Shown here: piece after piece, positions 1-10,352 of the stretch
Layout of the letters: every line of letters starts with the position of its first letter
Numbering within the stretch: position 1 is the first letter of the stretch
Source: DASTCZ01 sp035308165
GTDB lineage: Bacteria; Acidobacteriota; Terriglobia; Acidiferrales; UBA7541
Reading direction: 5' to 3'
DNA: 64,000 bases
Assembly: GCA_035308165.1 (NCBI GenBank)
Contig: DATGHC010000046.1
Location: 1 to 64,000, forward strand
The notes under the pieces: model-generated
What the model was told of the DNA's origin: nothing
The model's database searches: none
What the model saw: the letters and a program-made list of their open reading frames with translations, nothing else
Made by a program: the position numbers and the translations under genes

Positions 1-889
1 CGTTGTTTTAAGGTCAGATAACGGTGGGGCCAGCTGGAGCCGTCTGCATGTGGAGGGCGGAGATACGCTCGACTTCCGAGGCGTTCGCGCCATTGATACG
101 ACGACAGCGTATCTGATGTCGAGCGGTGAGGGCGACAAATCGCGGATCTATAAGACGGCGGATGGTGGGCAAACCTGGGAGATGCAGTACACGGATAAGC
201 GACCAAAGTTTTTTCTGGATGCGCTGGTTTGTGCAACAGACACAAAATGCTTCGCCCTTGGCGATCCGATCGACTATAAATTCCTGATTCTGACAACTGA
301 GGATGGTAAGACCTGGAAAGAATTGCCCGGCGACAACATGCCGGTTGCTATCGCGGGGGAGGGTGCTTTCGCCGCAAGTGGAACTGCTCTCGCGCTTTAC
401 GGCGGAACAAACATTTATTTCGGGACGGGGGGCGGGTCAAAGGCGCGAGTATTTCGATCGGAGGATTCAGGACGCACCTGGACAGTTTCAGAAACTCCCG
501 TCGCGGCGGGAAATGCCTCGTCGGGAATTTTTTCAGTGGTGCGAGTTGGGAACACGGTCGTCGCGGTCGGAGGGGATTACCGTGAAATTGCGAAATCCTC
601 CAGCGTGGCGGCATATTCCACGGATCAAGGCGCGACGTGGAAGCTGGCCTCGCAGTTTCCAGGCGGATTTCGATCCGCCATAGCGAGTCTTGAAAGCTCA
701 ACATTGATCGCGGCAGGCCCGAGTGGTGAGGACATCAGCCAAGATCTGGGAAAGACTTGGACGCAAATGGATTCTATTGATATGAACGCCGTTGCTGCGC
801 TGGACGGATCGAATGCCTGGGCGGCCGGTGCTCATGGGCAGGTCATTCGGTACTTCGATGCGGGCTACTCCGGCCGCTCTGGAAAGTAA
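1..889 (+). CDS. BNR/Asp-box repeat protein (YCF48/sialidase-like propeller), 5' end outside window
   Basis: The frame is open from base 2, and the codons before the first possible GTG (position 50) already encode an Asp-box (RSDNGGASW), so the real start lies upstream of the window. At least four Asp-box motifs of the S-x-D-x-G-x-T-W type are visible (for example TADGGQTW, TTEDGKTW, SEDSGRTW, STDQGATW), spaced as in six- or seven-bladed beta propellers. The C-terminus RYFDAGYSGRSGK matches the end of a propeller with no further domain. Such proteins are usually secreted; some are glycosidases and others plant HCF136/YCF48-like assembly factors. No catalytic sialidase residues can be checked in the fragment, so no activity is assigned. 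Confidence 0.8.
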   Translation, partial: VVLRSDNGGASWSRLHVEGGDTLDFRGVRAIDTTTAYLMSSGEGDKSRIYKTADGGQTWEMQYTDKRPKFFLDALVCATDTKCFALGDPIDYKFLILTTEDGKTWKELPGDNMPVAIAGEGAFAASGTALALYGGTNIYFGTGGGSKARVFRSEDSGRTWTVSETPVAAGNASSGIFSVVRVGNTVVAVGGDYREIAKSSSVAAYSTDQGATWKLASQFPGGFRSAIASLESSTLIAAGPSGEDISQDLGKTWTQMDSIDMNAVAALDGSNAWAAGAHGQVIRYFDAGYSGRSGK

Positions 890-898
890 TTTTTCAGG

Positions 899-1606
899 TT
901 AGGAATTCGCATCGCGCGGCTTCGTGCCGCGGATTAGCAAGGCGCCTTCGCGATGGAAAGCGGCCAGCTGCTCGGCGTCGCGGAACCATTTGCCGGTGTA
1001 AACGGCGGGAGCTGGCGTGGGGTCGGGGACGCGCGTGTAAGCGACGCAGGTGAAACCAGCTTCACGGAAGAGCGCGGACCACTCGTCGGCGAAAAGTAAT
1101 TTCGTGGGAGTGGAAAGCAGCTCGCCCCACTGATGGCAATGCGGGTTGTCGCGGTAGTAGTTGATGAGGATCCAGGCCGAGCCACCTTCGTGCAACACTC
1201 GAAAAATTTCGCGGAGTCCGCGCGCGGGATCGGGCCAGTAGTAGGCCGACTCAACGCTGACCACGCGCGTGAAAAAATTCGGCTGCCAGGGAATTTCATC
1301 CACGGAACCAACCACACATAAAACATTTTCAAGATTCGCGGTGGCGCGGCGCGCGTGGCGAACCATCTCATCGGAAATATCCATTCCGACGATCCGGCCT
1401 TCGGTGATCTGCGAAGCGAGGAGCCGGACCAACCAGCCGGAACCGCAACCGGCGTCGAGGACGTTTTCGTCGGGACCGAGCGCCATCTGAGCGAGCATGG
1501 GCAACACGATGGGCAGGTGGTCGCGCTCCATGCCTTCGCCGCGGCCCGCCTCGGCCCAGCGGTTGAATTCCTGGCGGAGCTGTTCGTTTGGAGTGGCTTC
1601 GGTCAT
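899..1606 (-). CDS. Class I SAM-dependent methyltransferase (UbiE/Methyltransf_11 type)
   Basis: 235 residues. SAM motif I is VLDAGCGSGW at about residues 49-58, followed by an acidic ribose-binding position in GMDISDEM and a motif-IV-like region around VVSVESAYYWPDP. This is the Methyltransf_11/UbiE-like fold, which transfers methyl groups to small molecules; the substrate cannot be read from sequence. It converges on the truncated BNR gene and is separated from the next minus-strand gene by about 60 bases, so it may be transcribed alone or as the tail of that unit. The GC content and codon use look like those of its neighbours. Confidence 0.85.
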   Translation of the reverse strand: MTEATPNEQLRQEFNRWAEAGRGEGMERDHLPIVLPMLAQMALGPDENVLDAGCGSGWLVRLLASQITEGRIVGMDISDEMVRHARRATANLENVLCVVGSVDEIPWQPNFFTRVVSVESAYYWPDPARGLREIFRVLHEGGSAWILINYYRDNPHCHQWGELLSTPTKLLFADEWSALFREAGFTCVAYTRVPDPTPAPAVYTGKWFRDAEQLAAFHREGALLIRGTKPRDANS

Positions 1607-1666
1607 TAAGTCAATCGAAGGCCGGATTAAGAAATAATTCCGGCCCTCAATTCACACTAGAAGATA

Positions 1667-2182
1667 TCAGACGCCGGCGGCGGCTTTAAACGGATCCTCA
1701 TCCGCTGAGGGGCCGTAAATGGAAGGTACGGCAACATCATTCAACCGCAGGTAGACGCCGAGTTGAGCGCGGTGATGGACGAGATGGTTCAGCACGAAAC
1801 CGCGAAGGACGGCAATCTTTGGCATGCTCATCAGGGTTTGGCCGCCATTGGTCAAGGACCACATCTCAAAGAACTGCTGGTCAGTGGCCTTGGCGAGCAA
1901 CCCTCGCGCGACCGCGGCGTTCTTGTCAAAGAGATCGAGGATTTCCTTGCGATTCTTGGGAGGAGCCGGCGGCGCGAATCCGCCCATATCCAAAGAACTG
2001 AGTGTCAGGGTTTCCTTTACCCAGCCGGGGATTTCAGCGACGTGCTGAGCTAATCGGCCGAGCTTCATGGATTTCGGATGTGGAGCCCAATCAAACTTCC
2101 CTTCTGGAACGCGTTCGAGAGTCTTGCGGGTACCGATCATTTCGTGGTCAAACTCACCGAGTAACCCTTCATTGATAGGCAT
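1667..2182 (-). CDS. DinB/YfiT-fold family protein
   Basis: About 171 residues in a four-helix DinB arrangement with the usual metal-site histidines: one in LAQHVAE near the N-terminus and the pair in LNHLVHHRAQLGVYLR near the C-terminus. The frame extends 20 codons further upstream, but the ATG at 2182 is preceded by a strong AAAGGAG at good spacing and begins the conserved domain, so I start there. Members of this superfamily are often metal-dependent thiol transferases (mycothiol or bacillithiol) or are of unknown function. A second, exported DinB-like protein lies at 4587. No specific reaction is assigned. Confidence 0.8.
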   Translation of the reverse strand: MPINEGLLGEFDHEMIGTRKTLERVPEGKFDWAPHPKSMKLGRLAQHVAEIPGWVKETLTLSSLDMGGFAPPAPPKNRKEILDLFDKNAAVARGLLAKATDQQFFEMWSLTNGGQTLMSMPKIAVLRGFVLNHLVHHRAQLGVYLRLNDVAVPSIYGPSADEDPFKAAAGV

Positions 2183-2345
2183 GGTGAAACTCCTTTGGTT
2201 GAAATGGGGGACTATATTCGCTTTTTCTTCGCCCTTTGTCAAGGCCGTTCTATAACTTGCCGGTGCGTGTTCAGATGCGGCGGGGGGGCGCCAGGATACG
2301 CCAAGAAGATTAAATCCTGGTTAAGTCGTGAAGCTTGCCGGCGAA

Positions 2346-3755
2346 TTACTTTTGGACTTTGGCCAGCAATTGGACGAATCGCTCCTGACGTTCCGTCTGG
2401 TCCTGCCCTGCGTGGCCTTCGGCGAGTTGGGTGATGTTCATGGAACAGAATTTGGGGCCGCACATGGAGCAGAACTTGGCGTCCTTGTAAAAATCGTCGG
2501 GCAGAGTTTCGTCGTGCATGCGCCGAGCGGTGTCGGGGTCGAGCGAAAGCTCGAATTGTTTGTTCCAGTCGAAAAGGAAACGGGCATAGGAGAGAGCGTC
2601 GTCGCGGTCCCTCGCGCCCGGGCGGTGGCGTGCGACGTCCGCGGCGTGGGCAGCGATTTTGTAGGCGATGACTCCCTGCTTCACGTCTTCCGCATTAGGC
2701 AGGCCGAGATGTTCTTTTGGCGTGACATAGCAAAGCATGGCCGCGCCGTACATGCCGATCATGGCCGCGCCGATGGCGCTGGTAATGTGGTCGTAGCCGG
2801 GGGCGATATCGGTCACGAGAGGGCCGAGCGTGTAAAACGGCGCTTCGTGGCAGAGCTCGACTTCTTTTTTTACCTGGAGCTCGATTTGATCCATAGGCAC
2901 GTGGCCCGGGCCTTCGATCATTACCTGGACATCATGGTCCCAGGCTTTTTTGGTGAGTTCACCCAGCACGCGAAGCTCGGCAAATTGAGCGGCGTCGCTG
3001 GCGTCGGCCAAACTTCCCGGGCGCAAACCATCGCCGAGGGAAAAGCTAACGTCGTGGTTTTTGAAGATGCGGCAAATATCTTCAAAACATTCGTAGAGGA
3101 AATTTTCTTTTTTGTGAAAATTCATCCACTGGGCCATGATCGCGCCGCCACGGCTGACGATTCCGGTGATGCGCTGGCGCACCAGCGGGACAAATTCGGC
3201 AAGAACGCCGGCGTGGATGGTCATGTAATCGACGCCCTGTTCGGCCTGCTCTTCGATGACTTCGAGCATGAGCTGTGGAGTGAGATCTTCGGCACGCTTG
3301 ACGCGAGAAACCGCTTCGTAGATCGGCACTGTGCCGACGGGAACGGGCGAAGCTTCGATGATGGCTTTGCGGATGGTGGGGATGTCGCCGCCGGTGGAAA
3401 GGTCCATGACCGTGTCGGCTCCGTAGTGGACGGAATGGTGGAGTTTTTCGAGCTCGGCGGCAATCTCACTGGTAACTGCGGAATTACCAATGTTCGCGTT
3501 GATTTTGCACTTGAAGGCAACGCCGATGCCCATAGGTTCGAGCGATTTATGATGGATGTTGGCGGGGATAATGGCGCGGCCACGGGCAACTTCATCCCGG
3601 ACAAGTTCCGGGGTGAGCTTTTCACGCTGCGCGACGAATTGCATCTCCTCGGTGACGACGCCTTGCCGCGCATAATGCATTTGCGAGACATTGCGATTGC
3701 CGTTTGTGCCGGCTGAGGCCAGGCGCTTTTCCAGCCATCTATCCCTGATTGCCAT
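2346..3755 (-). CDS. thiC: Phosphomethylpyrimidine synthase ThiC
   Basis: About 469 residues. ThiC converts aminoimidazole ribotide to hydroxymethylpyrimidine phosphate in thiamine synthesis, using radical SAM chemistry. The family's C-terminal CX2CX4C cluster motif is visible as CSMCGPKFC, along with conserved blocks such as NANIGNSAV, MDLSTGGDIP and EGPGHVPMDQI. The start at 3755 is chosen because AGGGGGA precedes it; the frame runs 44 codons further without a better site. This is the shorter ThiC form that lacks the long N-terminal domain of the E. coli enzyme. I see no THI-box (TPP riboswitch) in the 150 bases upstream, which is where bacterial thiC is commonly controlled. Confidence 0.97.
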   Translation of the reverse strand: MAIRDRWLEKRLASAGTNGNRNVSQMHYARQGVVTEEMQFVAQREKLTPELVRDEVARGRAIIPANIHHKSLEPMGIGVAFKCKINANIGNSAVTSEIAAELEKLHHSVHYGADTVMDLSTGGDIPTIRKAIIEASPVPVGTVPIYEAVSRVKRAEDLTPQLMLEVIEEQAEQGVDYMTIHAGVLAEFVPLVRQRITGIVSRGGAIMAQWMNFHKKENFLYECFEDICRIFKNHDVSFSLGDGLRPGSLADASDAAQFAELRVLGELTKKAWDHDVQVMIEGPGHVPMDQIELQVKKEVELCHEAPFYTLGPLVTDIAPGYDHITSAIGAAMIGMYGAAMLCYVTPKEHLGLPNAEDVKQGVIAYKIAAHAADVARHRPGARDRDDALSYARFLFDWNKQFELSLDPDTARRMHDETLPDDFYKDAKFCSMCGPKFCSMNITQLAEGHAGQDQTERQERFVQLLAKVQK

Positions 3756-3908
3756 TCGATTCCCCCTGAAACACTTTGCCGCGTCGCGGCGCCGCGATGA
3801 CGCGAAGATTATGGCACCTGCGACGAGGTGCGGCAACCGTACGGCGAGGACGACCCGATGGTGAAAGTGATAGCATGTGCGCAACATTCCGGGGATCGAG
3901 GATGGCTC

Positions 3909-4490
3909 ATGAAAAAACCAATTCTTGTGCTCACCGCGCTTGTTTCCCTGTTCCTTGCGGGATGTCCGACGTCGAACCTCTATCCTCTCTACACGGATAA
4001 AGATGCCGATCTGGATCCAGCGCTGGTTGGGACGTGGGCGGAAAAAGGTGATTCACCCAAGAATGGAAACGCCCGATTCGAGAAGGGCTCCGGGAATAGC
4101 TACACGATGATTGTCTCCGATCCCACTGCGGGGGCGACGGACAAATACGAAGTTCACCTGGTGCGGCTGGGCGGGAATCTTTTCGCGGATATTTGCTTTT
4201 CAAGCCGGACGCGGAAAGATGCGGAGCAATATGAAGATATGCCATTTGGCATGATTCCTCTCCACACCATCGTGAAGATTCTGGTCACTGGTGATGATCT
4301 GGCCTGGTCGACGATGGAAGACGACCCCATCACAAAAAATCATGCAACAAGTGGGCCGCCACTGGCGTATCTGGATGCGAATGGGAATGGTGTAGTGGTC
4401 ACATCGGCAACAGACGCTTTGCGGAGGTATGTGACAGCCCATGGAACAGATGGATTCTCGAACGTCGTTCACTGGCAAAGAGTCCACTAA
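3909..4490 (+). CDS. Putative lipoprotein, function unknown
   Basis: 193 residues. The N-terminus MKKPILVLTALVSLFLAGC is a textbook lipoprotein signal with lipobox LAGC, so the mature protein should be anchored through Cys19. The ATG at 3909 follows a GAGG-type ribosome site, and the frame upstream of it has no signal peptide. Downstream, SNLYPLYTDKD and LVGTWAEK resemble lipocalin-like or small beta-barrel lipoproteins found in Acidobacteriota, but I do not recognise a defined family. It is divergent from thiC, sharing about 150 bases of upstream DNA. Confidence 0.75.
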   Translation: MKKPILVLTALVSLFLAGCPTSNLYPLYTDKDADLDPALVGTWAEKGDSPKNGNARFEKGSGNSYTMIVSDPTAGATDKYEVHLVRLGGNLFADICFSSRTRKDAEQYEDMPFGMIPLHTIVKILVTGDDLAWSTMEDDPITKNHATSGPPLAYLDANGNGVVVTSATDALRRYVTAHGTDGFSNVVHWQRVH

Positions 4491-4586
4491 TTAGCCTGGC
4501 ACAAGATGGGGGATTCGGGCGGGGGAAGCTGGATTTGGTAGTGGCTGTCGGAAGAATCTCAGACCAATTCAACGGAGGATTGAATC

Positions 4587-5168
4587 ATGCGTTTATCAGC
4601 ACGTGTGTTGACAACTGGCAGCTTGTTGATTTTTGCGGCAGGAAGCGCGTTTGCACAAGGCCAAGGCACAAAACCGGCGCCGAAGCCGGCGGGGACAGCT
4701 TCGCAGGAGCTGCTGCTGCAATGGAATGACGTTCACAATAAGCTCATCGCGATGGCAAAGGATTTTCCTGAGGACAAGTTCGACTTCAAGGTTCAAAAGG
4801 ATCAGCGCACATTCGCCGAGAATTTGCTGCACATCGCGGGCGTTGACTATATTTTCCTGAACTCCATTTCAAGCACAAAACTGGGGCCTGATTTCGGCAA
4901 AGACCCGGAGAATCCTGCGCGCACGGTTTATGCGACCAAAGCAGACGTTGTAAAGCTGATGTCGCAGGTTTCCGCAGACGGCGCTGCGCTGATTCAACAA
5001 ATCGGTGACGCAGGCCTGAACAAGGAATATAAATACCCGTTTGCCAACATGATGGCGCACGGTTCCTTCTCCTTGTGGGGGGATCTGGAGCATTGCGGCG
5101 AGCATTACGGACAGTTGGTGGTGTACTACCGCGCCAACAACATTGTGCCGCCGGACTCGCGGCATTAA
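4587..5168 (+). CDS. Exported DinB-like protein
   Basis: 193 residues. A signal peptide (MRLSARVLTTGSLLIFAAGSAFA, cleavage probably after AFA) precedes a low-complexity KPAPKPAG linker and a DinB-type four-helix domain. Histidines fitting a DinB metal site occur in NLLHIAGVDY and in DLEHCGEHYGQLVVYYR. GGAGG is placed correctly before the ATG at 4587. Periplasmic DinB-like proteins are frequent in Acidobacteriota and have no established function. It converges on the DUF255 gene, with 20 bases between the stops. Confidence 0.78.
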   Translation: MRLSARVLTTGSLLIFAAGSAFAQGQGTKPAPKPAGTASQELLLQWNDVHNKLIAMAKDFPEDKFDFKVQKDQRTFAENLLHIAGVDYIFLNSISSTKLGPDFGKDPENPARTVYATKADVVKLMSQVSADGAALIQQIGDAGLNKEYKYPFANMMAHGSFSLWGDLEHCGEHYGQLVVYYRANNIVPPDSRH

Positions 5169-5188
5169 TCCAGACAATAATTTGAGTT

Positions 5189-7333
<2,145 letters not shown>

Positions 7334-7393
7334 GAATTCACCCCTTCGATGGATGCGCCGGTTGCGGACGCCTGCAAATTGCTTCAGCGACTC

Positions 7394-7858
7394 TTATTGG
7401 ATCGGTTCGTTCGATTTTCCGTCGTTCGAGTCGAGCGGCTTGCGCCCGGAAAAGCCCTCATCCTGCCGGTGATAAAAACGGATGCGGCCTTCGCCCAGAC
7501 GCCAGCAAAGATAAACTTCTTCGCCTCCGATGCGCGCGGGAAAATCGAGCAATCCCGTGTCGAGATCTTTCACCAGGCAGCCGGTAGCCTCAATTCCCGC
7601 AAGCGCTTCGCGGATGGAAGTGGCCAACTGCTCGCGCTCCTCACGGAGCTTTGAGGTTATCTCCGTGTTCGCAAGGATTCCGCCCATCATCATGATGCGG
7701 CTGGTAATTTGGCCGAGCTTCTCTTCGGCATCGGCGAGCTTGCGGCGGGAGTCCACCGCCGAGGCCAGGAGCGGCTCCACTTCGCGGAGGGTGCGCTCCG
7801 CCTCCGGCAACGTGAAGATGCGCTGTTCGTTTTCCTGATTAGGATCCTGATCCGCCAT
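7394..7858 (-). CDS. DUF2203 family protein
   Basis: 154 residues. The protein starts with RIFTLPEAERTLREVEPLL and ends in a compact beta region with GGEEVYLCWRLGEGRIRFYH, both typical of DUF2203 proteins. The middle is a charged coiled-coil-like helical segment. The start at 7858 is supported by GCGGAGAAG; a longer frame to 8047 has no such site. The function of the family is unknown. It is divergent from the Rossmann protein at 7999, so both are probably driven from the 140-base gap. Confidence 0.8.
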   Translation of the reverse strand: MADQDPNQENEQRIFTLPEAERTLREVEPLLASAVDSRRKLADAEEKLGQITSRIMMMGGILANTEITSKLREEREQLATSIREALAGIEATGCLVKDLDTGLLDFPARIGGEEVYLCWRLGEGRIRFYHRQDEGFSGRKPLDSNDGKSNEPIQ

Positions 7859-7998
7859 TACTTCTCCGCTGCTCCATTCTCGCCTGCTGGACGAATATTT
7901 ACCAGTGAGTTTGCTGTGGGATTCCATGCTGCGGGGTTGAGCCATTCTATCTGAGGAATCGTGGCCATGAATTGAGGATGTGATAAAGTTTCGGGCCA

Positions 7999-9165
7999 AT
8001 GCGGATATTCGTACTGGGAGTGGGCGCAACCGGATCCTTGCTGGCACAACTGCTGGTCCGTCAGGGCCACCAAGTGGTTTGCGGTGATCGTGACCCCGAT
8101 CGTGCGAAGCGATTCCTGGGGCGGCGCAGCACGATTGAAGTCCGCGATGTGAATGCCCGCAATCTGTGGGGCATTGTGCGCGAGGCCCGCGGCAGTCAGC
8201 TGATCGTGAATGCTTCCGCAGCTGTGTTTAATGAGATCGTGCTTCGGGCGGCGCTGAGGTTGCGCGCCCACTACCTGGATATGTCCAGCCATTTGACGCG
8301 CAACCCCTTCAAGGCTGAACAACTGCGATATGCGCGGAGATTTGAAGACAAGCGCCGCGTGGCTTTGATTAATGCAGGTGTTGCTCCGGGCCTGACCAAT
8401 CTTTTGGCACGGAGGGGCGCGGACTTGCTCGATAAAGTTGAGTCTGTCCACATCCGACTGTATGAGGCCACGGAGAGCGACGATCCGGTTTCGCAATGGT
8501 CTGCAGCGGGGTCTTTCGACGAGGCGACATCGCGGCCGCGCATTTTGCGCCAGGGAAGATTCAAGCTGGCGAAAAGATTCAGCGAGCGCGAAAACTTCCG
8601 GTTTGCGCAGCCCATCGGCGAAGTGGGCGTGGTGCTGGCCGCCCAGGATGAGGTGGCCACGCTCCCTCATTTCATACCCATGGACGAAATGGACGTGAAA
8701 ATCGGCGGCAATGAAATTGACCGGCTGCGGCGGTGGTACAAACAGGGCAAACTTTCCAAGTCGGCGGGCATTTCGCACAAACGCTTCCCGAAAACGCTGA
8801 CGCCCCGCGGTGTTGCGAAGCTGATTCGCAAAGGCACTTTGCAAAATGCGCGGTTTGGGGCCGCGGTAATCGTCACCGGCACAAGAAAAGACGAGGCCAT
8901 GCGAATTCGTTGGGATTGCCAGTTCCCCACTCTGTACCAAATTCGATTGTGGGGACTTGCGGTTTCGCCGGTTGCTTATGCAACCTCAACTTTGGCCGCG
9001 CTCTTTGTCCGCCACTTTCCGAAGGATGAAGCGGGGGTGCTGGCCCCGGAGGGACTGCCGGCGGAAACTCGCCAGGCGATCCTGAGAGATGTTCGCGCGC
9101 GTGGATTCCGAATCATGCAAAGAATCACGCGGCTTAAGAAAGAAGATGACGACGAGCTATTCTAA
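7999..9165 (+). CDS. Saccharopine dehydrogenase-like NAD(P)-binding protein
   Basis: 388 residues. The N-terminal Rossmann fold has the dinucleotide motif GVGATGSLLA at residues 7-16 and an acidic strand-2 end (CGDRDPDRAK). Next come VNASAAVFNEIVLRAAL, HYLDMSSH and NAGVAPGLTNLLAR, which match the saccharopine dehydrogenase/carboxynorspermidine synthase superfamily. The C-terminal half is basic and ends in an acidic tail (EEDDDELF-like). The substrate is unknown; lysine biosynthesis is not implied because no other lys genes are nearby. The ATG opens directly on the first beta strand, as usual for Rossmann proteins. Confidence 0.8.
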   Translation: MRIFVLGVGATGSLLAQLLVRQGHQVVCGDRDPDRAKRFLGRRSTIEVRDVNARNLWGIVREARGSQLIVNASAAVFNEIVLRAALRLRAHYLDMSSHLTRNPFKAEQLRYARRFEDKRRVALINAGVAPGLTNLLARRGADLLDKVESVHIRLYEATESDDPVSQWSAAGSFDEATSRPRILRQGRFKLAKRFSERENFRFAQPIGEVGVVLAAQDEVATLPHFIPMDEMDVKIGGNEIDRLRRWYKQGKLSKSAGISHKRFPKTLTPRGVAKLIRKGTLQNARFGAAVIVTGTRKDEAMRIRWDCQFPTLYQIRLWGLAVSPVAYATSTLAALFVRHFPKDEAGVLAPEGLPAETRQAILRDVRARGFRIMQRITRLKKEDDDELF

Positions 9166-9204
9166 TTTTTGAGCCAAGCGAGCCACCCTGAAAATTGAGC
9201 TCCG

Positions 9205-10263
9205 TTAGGGCCGCGCTTCATAAACCAAATTAAATGGCGTTTGCGTGGCGCGGCGGAAGCGTGTGAAGCCGCCAGATTTCACGATGTCGCGGATGCGAGC
9301 TTCGCCAGCCTGCGCGCCAAGCGCGAGTCCCACTTCCTGCGACTTCGAGCAAGGCGTACAGAGCAACGTGGAGGCAGAATAATATATCCGCCCTATCGGG
9401 TTCAGATTATCTTCCAGTTTGTCGTTGGCAAAAGGCTCCACGATCATCCAGGTGCCGTCTTTCTTCAGAGATTTGTGAACGTGCCTGGCGGCGCCTTCCG
9501 GGTCACCCATGTCGTGCAGACAATCGAAGAAGGTTATGAAGTCGAAGTCAACGCCGGGAAAATCTTTTGCGCGTCCCACGGCAAATTGCGCGCTGCCGGA
9601 AACGCCGCCTTTCTTGGCGCGCTCTGTGGCGGCATCGATGGAGCCTTTGTGATAATCGAAGCCGAGGAAAGTTGATTTGGGGTAGGCTTGCGCCATCAGA
9701 ATTGTTGAGGCTCCCAGACCGCAGCCGACATCCGCGACGCGCGAGCCGGCCTTCAGCTTGGCTTCAACTCCATCCAGCGCGGGAATCCATTCCTGGATCA
9801 GGTGTGCGGCGTATCCGGGACGAAAAAACCGCTCCGTGCCCTCAAACAATTCATTGTCGTGCTCGTGCCATCCGAAGCCGGCTCCACTGCGAAATCTATC
9901 GGTGATTTGATTCACCGAGCGCGTGGAAGCGAGCGCCAATTGAAACGCGCCCGGAAGAAACGCAGGGCTGTTGTCATCGGCAAGGGTAAAAGCCTGCTCT
10001 TCCGAAAGGCTGAAGCGCGCGGACGCGGGATCGTAACTGACGTAACCACCGGCGGCCTGCGAGGAAAGCCATTCGCGGACATATCGCGCATTGGTGTTCG
10101 TCGCCGCAGCCAGTTGTTCGGGCGTCATGGGACCGCCTTTGGCAAGGGCCTTATACAAACCGAGTTTGTCGCCAATTTGAACCAGGGCAGAGTGAAACGT
10201 CGCGCCAAAATCCACCAGCGCTTTGCCGAGCAATGTATCCAGTTTTTGTGGGTTCAATGCCAT
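9205..10263 (-). CDS. Methyltransferase with N-terminal winged-helix domain (Rv2258c-like)
   Basis: 352 residues. Residues 1-100 form a winged-helix dimerisation domain (GLYKALAKGGPMTPEQLAAATNTN, YVREWLSSQAAGGYV). The class I SAM domain follows with motif I RVADVGCGLGASTI and FDCLHDMGDPEGA in the motif-IV region. This architecture is shared with mycobacterial Rv2258c and with O-methyltransferases; the substrate is unknown. CGGAGGG precedes the ATG. It lies about 90 bases downstream of the phosphofructokinase gene on the same strand but is probably a separate unit. Confidence 0.85.
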   Translation of the reverse strand: MALNPQKLDTLLGKALVDFGATFHSALVQIGDKLGLYKALAKGGPMTPEQLAAATNTNARYVREWLSSQAAGGYVSYDPASARFSLSEEQAFTLADDNSPAFLPGAFQLALASTRSVNQITDRFRSGAGFGWHEHDNELFEGTERFFRPGYAAHLIQEWIPALDGVEAKLKAGSRVADVGCGLGASTILMAQAYPKSTFLGFDYHKGSIDAATERAKKGGVSGSAQFAVGRAKDFPGVDFDFITFFDCLHDMGDPEGAARHVHKSLKKDGTWMIVEPFANDKLEDNLNPIGRIYYSASTLLCTPCSKSQEVGLALGAQAGEARIRDIVKSGGFTRFRRATQTPFNLVYEARP

Positions 10264-10352
10264 GTGGGTGCCCTCCGTGAAGGTTGGCTTGGGCGGCGAT
10301 GATATCGAGGAATTTTGACCGAAACAAGGAGATTTCGTGGTTTTCCGCAGGT

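Noticed and set aside
2328..3716. Long open frame on the plus strand (462 codons)
   Set aside because: It is antisense to thiC, has low-complexity His/Asp/Gly composition and no family similarity; it arises from codon bias of the real gene.
8006..8014. TATTCGTAC, the word shared by the two putative operators
   Set aside because: It lies within the first codons of the saccharopine-dehydrogenase-like gene and is not part of a palindrome.
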